A DNA stretch of 64,000 bases from CAVTWH01 sp963850915 (GCA_963850915.1 CAWKND010000007.1:164523-228522); one strand, 5' to 3'. Shown: positions 26,963-36,193, counted from the first letter of the stretch. Notes: generated by a model not told the origin, from the letters alone. Made by a program: numbers and translations.

Positions 26963-29453
26963 GCCGGACGACCCCGACCGGCTACTCCAAGCGGAGACCG
27001 CATTGCGACGGGTCGCCACCCTGATCGCCGATGGCGCGTCGCCCACGGTGGTAGCGGACGCGGTGGTCGTCGAGGCCGGCGCCCTGCTCGCTCCGGCCCG
27101 GATCCAGCTGATCCGGGCGACCGCGTCAGCAGACCTGCACCGCACGATCGACGACGCCGCAGGCAACGGCCGCGCGGTCGCGGCGCCGGTCGAGGTGGCA
27201 GGTCGCGCGTGGGGAGCTCTGGTCGCGACTGTGGCCGGGCCGCACTCGCTGGCGACCGGCGCGGCCGATCGGCTTGCCGACTTCTCCCGCCTCCTGGCAA
27301 CCACGATCGCCATCGCCCAGGAACGGGAAGAGCTGCGCAGCATGGCCGAGTCGCAGGGCGCGCTACGCCGGGTGGCCACGCTGGTGGCGCAGGGCGCCGA
27401 CCCGCAGACCGTGTTCACCACGGTTGCCTTTGAGGCGTCCCGGATGCTCGGTCTCGGCGCAGTGAGCCTCATCAGCTACGACGCGGATACGCAGATGTAC
27501 ACCAAAATCTTCGGTACGCACGGGCAGCGCTCCGCGGTCACCGACGGTGGCAAGTGGCCGCTGGCGGAGTGCCCGGAGGGCGCGCTGATCCTCCAGACCA
27601 ACGGGCCGGTCCGCATCGACGACTGGTCGAGCATCCCCGGACCAGTCGCTGCGCGGCACCGCGCCGGCGGGTTCGGGCAGGCCATCGCTGCCCCGATCAT
27701 TCTGAAGGGCACGATCTGGGGCCACATCGCCGCGTTCGCCGAGGCCGACGACATCATTCCGGCAGGCGCGGAGATCCGCCTGGCCGACTTCACTCACCTG
27801 ATGGCCACCGCGATCGCCAATGTGCAGGCCCGCAACGAACTGCGCGACCTCGCCGAAACCCAGGGAGCGCTGCGGCGGATCGCGACACTCGTGGCGCAGG
27901 GCGCCGAACCGAACGAGGTGTTCACAGCTGTAGCAGTCGAAACGGCCAAGGTCCTCGGAGTCCGGGCGGTCAGTCTGCTCACCTATGACGCCGAGAGCCA
28001 GACGTTCAGCAAGATATTCAGCACGGACGGGCACTCCACGTCGATGTCGGACGCCGGTCGGTACGCCGTGGACGACTGTGCAGAAGGCGCGCTGGCGGTG
28101 CGCTCCCGGCAGCCCGTCCGAGTGGACGCCTGGACCGACCCGGCCGGTCGCGGCCTGGCCCGGCCGGGCGGCGCCTTCGGTCAGGCAGTGGCGGCCCCGA
28201 TTCTGGTCGAGGGCAACGTCTGGGGCTATATCGGCGCGTACGGCGAGGCGGGCGAGGTACTGGCGGCCGGCTGCGAGGACCGGCTGGCCGATTTCACGCA
28301 GTTGGTTGCCACGGCCATCGCCAACTTTCAGATTCGCGACGAACTGCGGAGCCTGGCCCAGCAGCAGGGCGCGGCGCTCCGCCGGGTCGCGACGCTGGTG
28401 GCTCAGCAGGCTCCGTCGAGCACGATCTTCACGGCGGTCGCCGGCGAGGCGAGCCGGGCACTGCGGGTGCGACGCGTCGATGTCGGCCGGTGTCTCGACG
28501 ACGGGTCGGTCGCGCTGCTCGGTTCGACGGGCGGGCCGGGTCGGTTCTCCCGGCGGGGCGAGTACGTCGCCGCGCGGGTGCGGGCGAGCGGGCAGGCCGC
28601 CCGAGTGGACGACTGGACCGGGCTGACCGTACCGGGCACGGAAGCGGAGGAGTACCAGTCGGTGGTCGGTGCCCCCATCTTCGTCGACTCCGTACCGTGG
28701 GGGGTGATTGTCGTGCTCGCCGACGAGGTCCTGCCCGACGACACCGAGACGCGGCTGACCGACTTCACCCACCTGGTCGCCAGCTCCATCTCCAACGTCA
28801 ACGCGCGGGACAGCCTGATCGCCTCGCGCGCCCGGATCGTCGCCGCCAGTGATCACACCCGCCGGCAGATCGAACGCAACCTGCACGATGGCATCCAGCA
28901 GCGGATGGTGGTACTCGGCCTGGGACTGCGGACGGTACGCGCCGGCGCGGGGTTGCCACCCGTCGCGGCAGAAGGTCTGGATCGGGTCGCCCGCGACCTG
29001 GACGCGGTGCTGGAGGAGATCAGGGTCTTCTCCCAGGGCCTGCATCCGGCGCTGCTGTCGCGTTCCGGATTGGGCCCGTCGCTGCGCGCGCTGGGACGGC
29101 GGTCCCCCGTCCCGGTCAACGTCGACGTCCCCGGAAGCGCTCGGCTGCCCGAACCGGTGGAGATCGCGGTGTACTACGTGGTTTCCGAGGCACTGGCCAA
29201 TGCTGCGAAGCACTCCCGGGCCTCGGCGGTCACGGTGACCGTCGCCGTGGACACGGCCGCGGTGCGGGCCGGCATCTCCGACGACGGCGTGGGCGGCGCC
29301 GCCTTGGACGGCGGCTCCGGACTGATCGGGCTGGTCGACCGCGTCGAGGCGCTGGGTGGCCGGTTCGCGCTGGAGAGCCCCGCGGGGCACGGTACCCGGA
29401 TCACCATCGAACTGCCCCTGGACAGCAGGCCGGCGACCGGCGCCCCGGCCTGA
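26940..29453 (+). CDS. Soluble histidine kinase with four tandem GAF domains
   Basis: An 837-residue sensor kinase with no membrane helix. Four similar units begin with ALRRVATLIADGASP, ALRRVATLVAQGADP, ALRRIATLVAQGAEP and ALRRVATLVAQQAPS, each followed by a GAF domain (the first appears short). GAF 2 and 3 share MLGLGAVSLISYDADTQMYT-like and VLGVRAVSLLTYDAESQTFS-like strands, so they arose by duplication. The HisKA_3 helix IERNLHDGIQQRMVVLGLGL carries the phosphorylatable His (about residue 645), and the ATPase has ALANAAKHSRAS and GGSGLIGLVDRVEALGG. ATG 26940 lies inside the receiver gene. Ligand unknown; no heme or chromophore Cys stands out. Confidence 0.9.
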   Translation: MSGPNPRRPDDPDRLLQAETALRRVATLIADGASPTVVADAVVVEAGALLAPARIQLIRATASADLHRTIDDAAGNGRAVAAPVEVAGRAWGALVATVAGPHSLATGAADRLADFSRLLATTIAIAQEREELRSMAESQGALRRVATLVAQGADPQTVFTTVAFEASRMLGLGAVSLISYDADTQMYTKIFGTHGQRSAVTDGGKWPLAECPEGALILQTNGPVRIDDWSSIPGPVAARHRAGGFGQAIAAPIILKGTIWGHIAAFAEADDIIPAGAEIRLADFTHLMATAIANVQARNELRDLAETQGALRRIATLVAQGAEPNEVFTAVAVETAKVLGVRAVSLLTYDAESQTFSKIFSTDGHSTSMSDAGRYAVDDCAEGALAVRSRQPVRVDAWTDPAGRGLARPGGAFGQAVAAPILVEGNVWGYIGAYGEAGEVLAAGCEDRLADFTQLVATAIANFQIRDELRSLAQQQGAALRRVATLVAQQAPSSTIFTAVAGEASRALRVRRVDVGRCLDDGSVALLGSTGGPGRFSRRGEYVAARVRASGQAARVDDWTGLTVPGTEAEEYQSVVGAPIFVDSVPWGVIVVLADEVLPDDTETRLTDFTHLVASSISNVNARDSLIASRARIVAASDHTRRQIERNLHDGIQQRMVVLGLGLRTVRAGAGLPPVAAEGLDRVARDLDAVLEEIRVFSQGLHPALLSRSGLGPSLRALGRRSPVPVNVDVPGSARLPEPVEIAVYYVVSEALANAAKHSRASAVTVTVAVDTAAVRAGISDDGVGGAALDGGSGLIGLVDRVEALGGRFALESPAGHGTRITIELPLDSRPATGAPA

Positions 29454-29499
29454 CCGATTGCCACCTGTTGGCGACGCCCGGCCAAGACGACCCAAAGCC

Positions 29500-30519
29500 T
29501 CACGCACGCACGGGTTCGCGCGAAACCGGCATCGCTAATTCGGCGAGTACGTCCACGACGATTTTGCCGGAGCGGTCGCTGGTCGCCGCGGTGTGCGCGG
29601 CGGCAACGGTCTCCAGGGTGAAGTGCCGGGGGTCGACGATGGGGGCGAGTTTCCCCGCATCGGCCAGAACGGCCGCGGCGCGGAGGATCTCACCGTGGTG
29701 CTCCCGGCCGCGCCCCGTCAGCAAAGGCAGGAGCGTGAAGACTCCCGAGTACGTGGCGCCACGGAACGACAGGGGGGCGATGCTGTGCGTACCCCAGCCC
29801 AGGATGCTCAGCACGTGGCCGGTGTACGTGCGCACAGCCGCGAAGGAGTCGTCGACCGCACTGCCACCGACCGTATCGAAGATGATGTCGAAGCCCTCGC
29901 CGTCGGTATGCTCCCCGACGTAGTCGGCGACCGTGACGGCGCTACGGTCGATCGGGATGGCGCCCAGTCTGGCGATGGTCTCGACTCGGCTCGTCGAACT
30001 GGCGGCGAACACCTCGGCACCGTGGGCGCGCGCGATCTGGATGGCGATCTGCCCGACCCCGCCCACGCCGTGGATCAGCACCTTCTGGCCCGCCCGTACC
30101 TTCGCCCGGTCGACCAGTCCCTCCCACGCGGTGATGACCGCCAGCGGCAGCGCGGCGGCGGCCCGCTCGTCGAGCGCCCGCGGGCGTACGGCCAGCAGGC
30201 GCGCGTCCACAGCGGCGTACTGGGCAAGCGAACCGGGCTGGTCGCCAACCCCGCCGATCATCCCGTACACGCTGTCACCGACCGCGAGCCCGGTCTCCCC
30301 CGGTCCGACCGCGACCACCGTGCCGGCCATGTCCAGACCGAGGATCGCGGGCGGCTGGACCCGGGCATGGGGCGCGGCGCCGGCGGCTATCTTGACGTCC
30401 AGCGGGTTGACCCCGCTCGCAGCCACCCGGACCAGCACCTCGCCCGGCCCGGGTTCGGGTGTCGCGACGTCGCGCACCACCAACGCCCGACCGAACGCTT
30501 CGAGTACCGCCGCACGCAT
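29500..30519 (-). CDS. MDR superfamily quinone oxidoreductase-like NADP-dependent enzyme
   Basis: A 339-residue medium-chain dehydrogenase/reductase. The catalytic start PGPGEVLVRVAASGVNPLDV, LGLDMAGTVVAVG and GDSVYGMIGG fit the zinc-free quinone-reductase branch; structural-zinc Cys residues are missing. The nucleotide-binding motif is KVLIHGVGGVGQIAIQIARA (about residues 140-160). ATG 30519 has AGGAG 6 bases upstream; an upstream ATG (30546) is less likely. It is followed downstream by the convergent GAF-kinase gene. Such enzymes reduce quinones or alpha,beta-unsaturated carbonyls. Confidence 0.88.
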   Translation of the reverse strand: MRAAVLEAFGRALVVRDVATPEPGPGEVLVRVAASGVNPLDVKIAAGAAPHARVQPPAILGLDMAGTVVAVGPGETGLAVGDSVYGMIGGVGDQPGSLAQYAAVDARLLAVRPRALDERAAAALPLAVITAWEGLVDRAKVRAGQKVLIHGVGGVGQIAIQIARAHGAEVFAASSTSRVETIARLGAIPIDRSAVTVADYVGEHTDGEGFDIIFDTVGGSAVDDSFAAVRTYTGHVLSILGWGTHSIAPLSFRGATYSGVFTLLPLLTGRGREHHGEILRAAAVLADAGKLAPIVDPRHFTLETVAAAHTAATSDRSGKIVVDVLAELAMPVSREPVRA

Positions 30520-30554
30520 GAGCTCTCCTGTCATCCGTTCATCCATTCATCCGT

Positions 30555-31349
30555 TCATTTGCTCGCGTGCCTGGCCGCGTGGGGCAGTACACACCACATG
30601 TAGCAAGCGATCCGCGGGTCGTGACGCAGCTTGCCGGTCAGCGGGCGGCGACCGCGGGCCAGCACGAGCACGCCGGCCAGGAGGCCGCCGGCCAGCGGCC
30701 CGACCAGGTAGATCCAGATCGCCGGGTAGGTACCGGCCAGGACATCGGGTGCCAGTCCGCGTACCGGATTGAATCCGGCTCCGCTGACCGGCGCCAGAGC
30801 CACGATGAACGCCGCGAGCAGCACGCCCGCGACCACCGCAGTCCACCGCACGAACCGGCCGGCGAGTACCGCGAAAACCACCGCCAGCTGAGCGAGCGTC
30901 GCGAGCGCCTCGATCGCAGCACCCCACCAGGGCGAAATCCGGCCGCCTGGCGCGATGACCGCCCATTGCACTTCGGTCGCGGCGACCGCCGGCCCCCACA
31001 GCCGGGCCGCGGCAACGCCGAGGATGCCGCCGGCGACCTGCGCCACGACGTACCCGGCGAGGTCGGCCGGCCCGGTAACGCGCTGGACCCACAGGCCCAA
31101 CGTGACGGCCGGGTTCAGGTGGGCACCGGACCGGCGACCAAGCGGACTCTCCGCGACGGCTACCACGACCAGGCCGGCCACGACCGCCACAATCATGACG
31201 CGGAGGGCGAACTCGCTGTACGGCCGGCCCGCGCGCACTGCCCAGTACTTGGCCGTTACCACCGCGAACAGCAGGATGGCGGTACCGGCGAACTCGGCCG
31301 CCCACTCGCGCAGGTGCCATCCGTCAACGGGCGGGACGGCCGGCGTCAT
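30555..31349 (-). CDS. MIP family aquaporin/glycerol channel
   Basis: A 264-residue channel of six membrane segments and two half-helices. The first half-helix motif is HLNPAVTLGLW (NPA); the second is GAGFNPVRGLAPD, in which NPA has become NPV. That change in the pore motif is uncommon and may alter selectivity. Start ATG 31349 overlaps the stop of the SnoaL-like gene (ATGA), so it is the third gene of the MFS operon. A longer frame to 31799 is rejected because it reads the antisense-free shadow of the SnoaL gene. Confidence 0.85.
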   Translation of the reverse strand: MTPAVPPVDGWHLREWAAEFAGTAILLFAVVTAKYWAVRAGRPYSEFALRVMIVAVVAGLVVVAVAESPLGRRSGAHLNPAVTLGLWVQRVTGPADLAGYVVAQVAGGILGVAAARLWGPAVAATEVQWAVIAPGGRISPWWGAAIEALATLAQLAVVFAVLAGRFVRWTAVVAGVLLAAFIVALAPVSGAGFNPVRGLAPDVLAGTYPAIWIYLVGPLAGGLLAGVLVLARGRRPLTGKLRHDPRIACYMWCVLPHAARHASK

Positions 31350-31861
31350 ACGGAGGCCCGGCGGATCAGGCCGGCCTGGCTGAGGAACGTCAGGTTGTCC
31401 TCCAGGTGCCAGTCCTCGACGATCCGCTCGGGACCGACGTGCTGGATGTCGAAGGCGATGAAGTCGATCTCCTGACCATCTCCGGCGACGCCGTCCAACA
31501 CACCGGTGAAGTGGCCCCGGAACCGCAGCCGCACCGCCAGCCGGTCGCCCGCCACAAGCAGGTCGGACAGCTCGCAACTGAGGTCCGGTACCGCTGCCCG
31601 GAAGGCCGCCGAGGCCGCGACCTGTCCGGCGCGTCCCGGCAGCCGCCCGGCCGGCGGCGTGTTGTCGGTGAACGACGGCTCCACCGCCTCGTCGAGGTAA
31701 CGCCGGTCGCCGGTGTTCCAGAACGTGTACAGCAGCTGTGCGATCCGTACCAGCTGGCGGGCGCGTGCCGGGCTGAGTCCACCATCGACGGTCAACCACG
31801 CCGGGCGGACCAGGTCGGGCGACTGATCGACCAGCGTGGCCTGGTCGGTGTCGCTGGTCAC
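31346..31861 (-). CDS. SnoaL-like/NTF2-fold protein
   Basis: A 171-residue protein with the SnoaL polyketide-cyclase/ester-cyclase pattern: LLYTFWNTGDRRYLDEAVEP, SFTDNTPPAGRLPG, then DLSCELSDLLVAGDRLAVRL and FRGHFTGVL, ending IVEDWHLEDNLTFLSQAGLI. The W-x-L-x-D end is typical of ester-cyclase relatives. GTG 31861 overlaps the MFS stop (GTGA) and its own stop overlaps the aquaporin start, so the three genes form a tightly coupled operon. Whether it is enzymatic or a binding protein is open. Confidence 0.82.
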   Translation of the reverse strand: MTSDTDQATLVDQSPDLVRPAWLTVDGGLSPARARQLVRIAQLLYTFWNTGDRRYLDEAVEPSFTDNTPPAGRLPGRAGQVAASAAFRAAVPDLSCELSDLLVAGDRLAVRLRFRGHFTGVLDGVAGDGQEIDFIAFDIQHVGPERIVEDWHLEDNLTFLSQAGLIRRASV

Positions 31862-33444
31862 GGCTGTACCTCCTCGGCGATCCGCGTGGCGACGGGCGCC
31901 GCGACTTCGGCGTCGGCGGCCGCAGCCCGCCCGCCCGGGTGCATCCGCGCCACCACGAACGTCAGGAACAGCGCGATGGCCATGCCGTAGAGCACGTACC
32001 GGGTGGCGATCGCGTAGTCGTGGCCGACCGCGGCGGCGATCCGGTCACGTAGCTCGGCTGGCGCGGAGGCGCCTGCGTCCTGGCCGCCTGCGCCGGTGTC
32101 GGCGGCCGATTGCGCGATGTCACGCGCGGCCGTCTCGGGTACACCGAACTGCACGAGCGAGGTGGTCAGGCGGTTGACAAACACGGTGGACAGCACGGTG
32201 CCCAGTAGCGCGATGCCCAGCGCCGAGCCGTAGTTACGAATGGTCTGGGTGATGCCGGTGACCTCGCCGTATGACGCGCCGATCGCACGGTTCACCGCGT
32301 CGGTGGACGCCGGGCCGACGAGCAGCCCGAGGCCGGCGCCGCTCATCAGGATGTACGGCCACTGCGCCCCGAGATGCAGGTGGGTGACGCTGTGCGCCCA
32401 CAGCGCGAACCCGACCGTGGACAGCGCCGCACCCAGGACCATCGGGCGCCGGGCGCCGCCACGGTCGAGCATCCGGCCGCCGATCTGCGCGAACGGGGCG
32501 AAGCCAGCGAAGAACAGCAGCAGGTACAGCCCGGCGCTGTTGGCGTCATCGCCCAAAGACACCTGCGCGTAGACGCTCGCGAAGAAGAAAACCGGAACGA
32601 AGGCGACCATCGAGAAGAACAGCACCAAGTTGTCCGCCACGAACGCGCGGTCGCGGAAGATGCGGACCTGGACCAGCGGAGCGGCGCGCCCGAACTCGTA
32701 GCGCGCGAACAGTGCCAGCACGATCAACCCGGTCACGATGCACGTCCAGGTGGCCACACTCCCCCAGCCCCAGTCGGTGGCCTGCTCGAAGCCGAGTACA
32801 GACAGCGCCATGCCGACCGTCACCAGCAGCGCGCCGGTCCAGTCGACGCGCTGTCGTCGTACCGTGTGCTCGGTCTTGGCGAACGCGAGCAGGACCAGGG
32901 CGAGGACCGCGATCGGGATGTTGATCCAGAAGATCGCTCGCCAGGTCCACTGGGTGAGGTAGCCGCCGGCAATCGGGCCAATCGCGGTCAGGCCGCCACT
33001 GACCGCGAAGAACACGGCCAACGCCCGGCCACGCCCGCGGACCGGGAACGCCGCCACCACGATGGCCAGCGCGGCCGGCACCATCACAGCTGCGGCAACC
33101 CCCTGCAGCGCCCGGAACACGATGATCCAGGCTTCGGCGAGCGGACCGGACGGCGTGGCCCCGCACAGCCCCGATGCGGCCGCGAAGCCTACGACACCGA
33201 TGGTCATCATCCGGCGCGCGCCGAGCACGTCGGCCAACCGACCGCCGAGCGCGAACGTCGCGGCCAGCGCGAGCAGATAGGCGTTGACGACCCAGCGGGT
33301 TCCGTCGCGGCTGAGCGACAGCTGCGACTGGATGCTCGGCGCGGCGATCGCCACGATCGTCTGATCGATGAAGGTCATGGCCACGGCGAACAGCGTCGCG
33401 GTCAGCGCGAGGTTGCGGGTACGCGCACCCGGTTGTGAGGTCAT
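31858..33444 (-). CDS. MFS transporter, DHA2 (EmrB/QacA) 14-helix drug exporter family
   Basis: A 528-residue proton antiporter with 14 membrane helices. Motif D1 appears as FIDQTIVAIAAPSIQ, motif A as GRLADVLGARRMM, and motif C-like GPIAGGYLTQWTWR then AIFWINIPIAV, which mark the DHA2 drug-exporter branch. A central loop carries AKTEHTVRRQRVDWTGALLV. The ATG at 33444 fits the family start; an in-frame ATG at 33480 lies in the operator palindrome and is less likely. First gene of the MFS-SnoaL-aquaporin operon, divergent from the TDT channel and probably controlled by the palindrome between them. Confidence 0.9.
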   Translation of the reverse strand: MTSQPGARTRNLALTATLFAVAMTFIDQTIVAIAAPSIQSQLSLSRDGTRWVVNAYLLALAATFALGGRLADVLGARRMMTIGVVGFAAASGLCGATPSGPLAEAWIIVFRALQGVAAAVMVPAALAIVVAAFPVRGRGRALAVFFAVSGGLTAIGPIAGGYLTQWTWRAIFWINIPIAVLALVLLAFAKTEHTVRRQRVDWTGALLVTVGMALSVLGFEQATDWGWGSVATWTCIVTGLIVLALFARYEFGRAAPLVQVRIFRDRAFVADNLVLFFSMVAFVPVFFFASVYAQVSLGDDANSAGLYLLLFFAGFAPFAQIGGRMLDRGGARRPMVLGAALSTVGFALWAHSVTHLHLGAQWPYILMSGAGLGLLVGPASTDAVNRAIGASYGEVTGITQTIRNYGSALGIALLGTVLSTVFVNRLTTSLVQFGVPETAARDIAQSAADTGAGGQDAGASAPAELRDRIAAAVGHDYAIATRYVLYGMAIALFLTFVVARMHPGGRAAAADAEVAAPVATRIAEEVQP

Positions 33445-33477
33445 GGCGGCCAGTCTCGGCCGGTCCGCGTGGCCGGT

Positions 33478-33522
33478 CATCTGTCAAATGGCTATCCGTG
33501 CCGGGCAGGCATTTGACAGATG
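33478..33522. promoter_or_regulatory. Divergent operator/promoter: perfect 13-base inverted repeat with TTGACA in both arms
   Basis: CATCTGTCAAATG (33478-33490) and CATTTGACAGATG (33510-33522) are exact reverse complements separated by 19 bases. Each arm holds TTGACA reading outwards, one toward the MFS operon and one toward the TDT gene. The geometry suggests one regulator covers the -35 boxes of both. No clear -10 boxes are visible. Confidence 0.65.
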
Positions 33523-33585
33523 CGATGCCGTGACCGGAGGGCCGACGCTGGCCGGGATCCTGATTCGGCTGCCCGAAGGAGTTCC

Positions 33586-34563
33586 ATGTCCGCGCTGTCA
33601 CAGCCGGTCGCCCATGCACGGCTGACGCCCAACCTCTTCGCCTCCGCGTTCGGGCTGGGCGGTCTGGCCGAGTGCTGGACCGTGGCGCACAACCAAGGAG
33701 CCGTGCCCGGCTGGCCGGCAGACGGGCTGTGGCTCACGTGCGCGCTCGTCTGGCTGGTGACCCTGGTGGCGTACCTGCGGTATCTGGCCGCATCGGGACG
33801 CCTGCGCACCGACCTGCAAGACCCGACGTTCGGACCATTCGTACCGCTGGCCAGTATCGTGCCGATGCTGCTCGGCAGCGCACTGGCCACACACGCGCGC
33901 ACCGCCGGCAGCGTGGTCTTCGTGGCTGGCGCCGTGGCCACGGTACTGCTCGGCGGCTGGCTGTCCGGGCAGTGGATTCTCGCCGAGAACACGCTCGACC
34001 ACTGGCATCCCGGCTACTTCCTGCCGACCGTGGCCGGCGGCTTCCTCGCCTCGGCCGGCTTCGCCCAAATCGGCCACCACGACCTGGCGGTGTTCATGTT
34101 CGGCTACGCGGCGGTGTGCTGGATTGCACTGGGCTCCATCATCCTGCTGCGCCTGTTCACCCGACCGCGCCTACCCGCACCGCTGCTGCCCACCATGGCA
34201 ATCGAGGTCGCGCCGCCGGTGGTAGCGGGCGCCGCCTGGTTCGCGGTCAACGGCGGCCGGGCCGATGCCGTGGCACTGGGCCTGGCCGGGTACGCGCTCC
34301 TGATGGTCCTCGTCCAGGTGCGGCTGTCGCCGGCCTACTGGTCGCTGGCGTTCGGGCCGGGCTGGTGGGCGTTCTGCTTCTCCTACTGCGCCGCATTCAC
34401 CGTCGCGATCCGGTGGCTCGCGGTCGGCCACGCCGCCGATGCGCAGGCGTGGGCCCGGGTACTGCTCGCGGTGATCACTGCAGGCGTCGCCGCGCTGGCC
34501 GGGCGGACCGCGTTTGCCCTGGTCCGCCGCACCTATCTGACCCGCCCGGTCCCAGCTTCCTAG
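33586..34563 (+). CDS. TDT/SLAC1 family channel (tellurite-resistance/dicarboxylate transporter type)
   Basis: A 325-residue membrane protein with about ten helices in five hairpins. The beginning RLTPNLFASAFGLGGLAECW and DHWHPGYFLPTVAGGFLASA are characteristic of the TDT family, which conducts anions, dicarboxylates or sulfite. It ends AGRTAFALVRRTYL. ATG 33586 has GAAGGAG 6 bases upstream. It is divergent from the MFS operon across the palindromic operator and is followed 71 bases later by the secreted esterase gene. Confidence 0.85.
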   Translation: MSALSQPVAHARLTPNLFASAFGLGGLAECWTVAHNQGAVPGWPADGLWLTCALVWLVTLVAYLRYLAASGRLRTDLQDPTFGPFVPLASIVPMLLGSALATHARTAGSVVFVAGAVATVLLGGWLSGQWILAENTLDHWHPGYFLPTVAGGFLASAGFAQIGHHDLAVFMFGYAAVCWIALGSIILLRLFTRPRLPAPLLPTMAIEVAPPVVAGAAWFAVNGGRADAVALGLAGYALLMVLVQVRLSPAYWSLAFGPGWWAFCFSYCAAFTVAIRWLAVGHAADAQAWARVLLAVITAGVAALAGRTAFALVRRTYLTRPVPAS

Positions 34564-34633
34564 CCGGACCAGCGGTACCGCCCCGCACCCGCGATCTGCC
34601 GGGGGTGGGCTCCCACTTCGGAAGGAGAACGGC

Positions 34634-36193
34634 ATGTTCAACAGGCTCATCCGCGCCGCCCTGTCGGTAGGCGCCGCCGCGGTGCTCGTCGCGGCGGTCA
34701 CCACCGCCGGCAGCGCGCACATCCCGGCCAATCCGCTGGTACGCACGACCGACGGGCTGGTCCGCGGCATCGCGATCGGAGCCACCGACACATACCTCGG
34801 CATACCGTACGCCGCACCGCCTGTCGGTGATCTGCGCTGGCGTCCGCCCGTCCCGGTCACACCGTGGACCGGGGAGCGTGCGGCCAGGTCCTACGCGCCG
34901 CACTGCGCACAGCCGGCCTCCGCTTTCGGCACAGCCAGCACCTCGGAGGATTGCCTGTACCTCAACGTGTTCGCGCCCGCGTTCCGGCCGGTCTCGTTGC
35001 CGGTGATCGTGTGGATCCACGGTGGAGCGTTCGACTACGGCGAGAGCGACGACTTCAACCCGGCGCCCATGGTCGCGCGCGGAGTTGTGGTGGTGACGAT
35101 CAACTACCGCCTGGGCGCGCTGGGATTCCTCGCCGACTCGGCGCTGGCCGACCCGACTGGTGCGGCCGGCAACTACGGGCTGATGGACCAGCAGGCCGCA
35201 CTGTCCTGGGTGCAGGCCAACATCGGCCGGTTCGGCGGCGACCGGGCCGACGTGACGGTGGCCGGCGAGTCGGCCGGTGGGCTGAGCGTGCTGGCTCAGC
35301 TGGCCTCGCCGGGCGCCCGTGGCCTGTTCACCCGCGCAATCTCGCAGAGTGGCACCTACAACATGACGCAGGTGTCCCGGACCGTCGCGGAAACCGCCGG
35401 CGACACGTTTGCCAGCGCGGTCGGCTGCGCCAATACGACCGCCGATTGCCTGCGCGCGCTGCCGGTCCAGGACATCCTGGCCCATCAGACACCAACCGGG
35501 TACCGGCCCGATGTGGATGGTGCGGTGCTCACCGAAACGCTGCAGGCGGCTTTCGCCTCCGGCACGTTCGCGCATGTACCGGTGATCCTCGGGACCAACC
35601 GCGACGAGTACACCCTGCTGCTGGCGCAGGCGCAGCAGAACCACGAGCCGCCGGTGAACTCCGCCGACTACACCGCCCTGATCAGCTACACACTCGGAGC
35701 CGACCCGACAGCCGCAGCGACCATCGCGAGCCGGTACCCGCTCGACGCGTACAGCAACCCGAACCTGGCACTCGCGGCGGTAGCGACCGACTCGATGTTC
35801 GCCTGCCCTGCACTCGCCACCGACGCGGCCCTGTCGCAGTACGTACCGACGTTCGCCTATGAGTTCGCTGACGAGCAGGCGCCCCAGCGGTATCTGCCGC
35901 CGACCACGTTTCCGTACGGCGCCGCGCACACCGCCGAGCTCCCGTACCTGTTCGACCTGACCGCACCCGAACCAGGTGCACTGACCGACCCGCAGCAGCA
36001 CCTGGCCGCCCAGATGATCGACTACTGGACGACCTTCGCCGCCCTCGGACTCCCACTGGCAGCGGACGCGCCGCCCTGGCTGCCAGAGCGCCTGGCGCCC
36101 GGTACGGTGCTGTCTCTGGTTACGCCGCAACCGTTGCGAGACAACACGTTCGCCGTCGACCACCAGTGCGATTTCTGGTCCAGGGCGGCCTGA
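34634..36193 (+). CDS. Secreted type-B carboxylesterase (para-nitrobenzyl-esterase-like)
   Basis: A 519-residue esterase with a Sec signal peptide (residues 1-28, ending GSA-H). TDTYLGIPYAAPPVGDLRWR, SEDCLYLNVFAP and VIVWIHGGAFDYGES open the catalytic domain. The nucleophile is GESAGGLSVL (Ser about residue 215), the acid lies in GTNRDEYT (about 325) and the His in AAHTAELPYLFD (about 435). It therefore has a complete triad. ATG 34634 has GGAAGGAG upstream. It acts outside the membrane on carboxylic esters; the substrate is not predictable. Confidence 0.92.
   Translation: MFNRLIRAALSVGAAAVLVAAVTTAGSAHIPANPLVRTTDGLVRGIAIGATDTYLGIPYAAPPVGDLRWRPPVPVTPWTGERAARSYAPHCAQPASAFGTASTSEDCLYLNVFAPAFRPVSLPVIVWIHGGAFDYGESDDFNPAPMVARGVVVVTINYRLGALGFLADSALADPTGAAGNYGLMDQQAALSWVQANIGRFGGDRADVTVAGESAGGLSVLAQLASPGARGLFTRAISQSGTYNMTQVSRTVAETAGDTFASAVGCANTTADCLRALPVQDILAHQTPTGYRPDVDGAVLTETLQAAFASGTFAHVPVILGTNRDEYTLLLAQAQQNHEPPVNSADYTALISYTLGADPTAAATIASRYPLDAYSNPNLALAAVATDSMFACPALATDAALSQYVPTFAYEFADEQAPQRYLPPTTFPYGAAHTAELPYLFDLTAPEPGALTDPQQHLAAQMIDYWTTFAALGLPLAADAPPWLPERLAPGTVLSLVTPQPLRDNTFAVDHQCDFWSRAA

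Noticed and set aside
27363..29507. 714-codon open frame on the minus strand opposite the GAF kinase
   Set aside because: It is a GC-codon-bias shadow of the kinase gene; its protein is His/Arg/Gly/Asp-rich without any motif and the plus frame has all kinase motifs.
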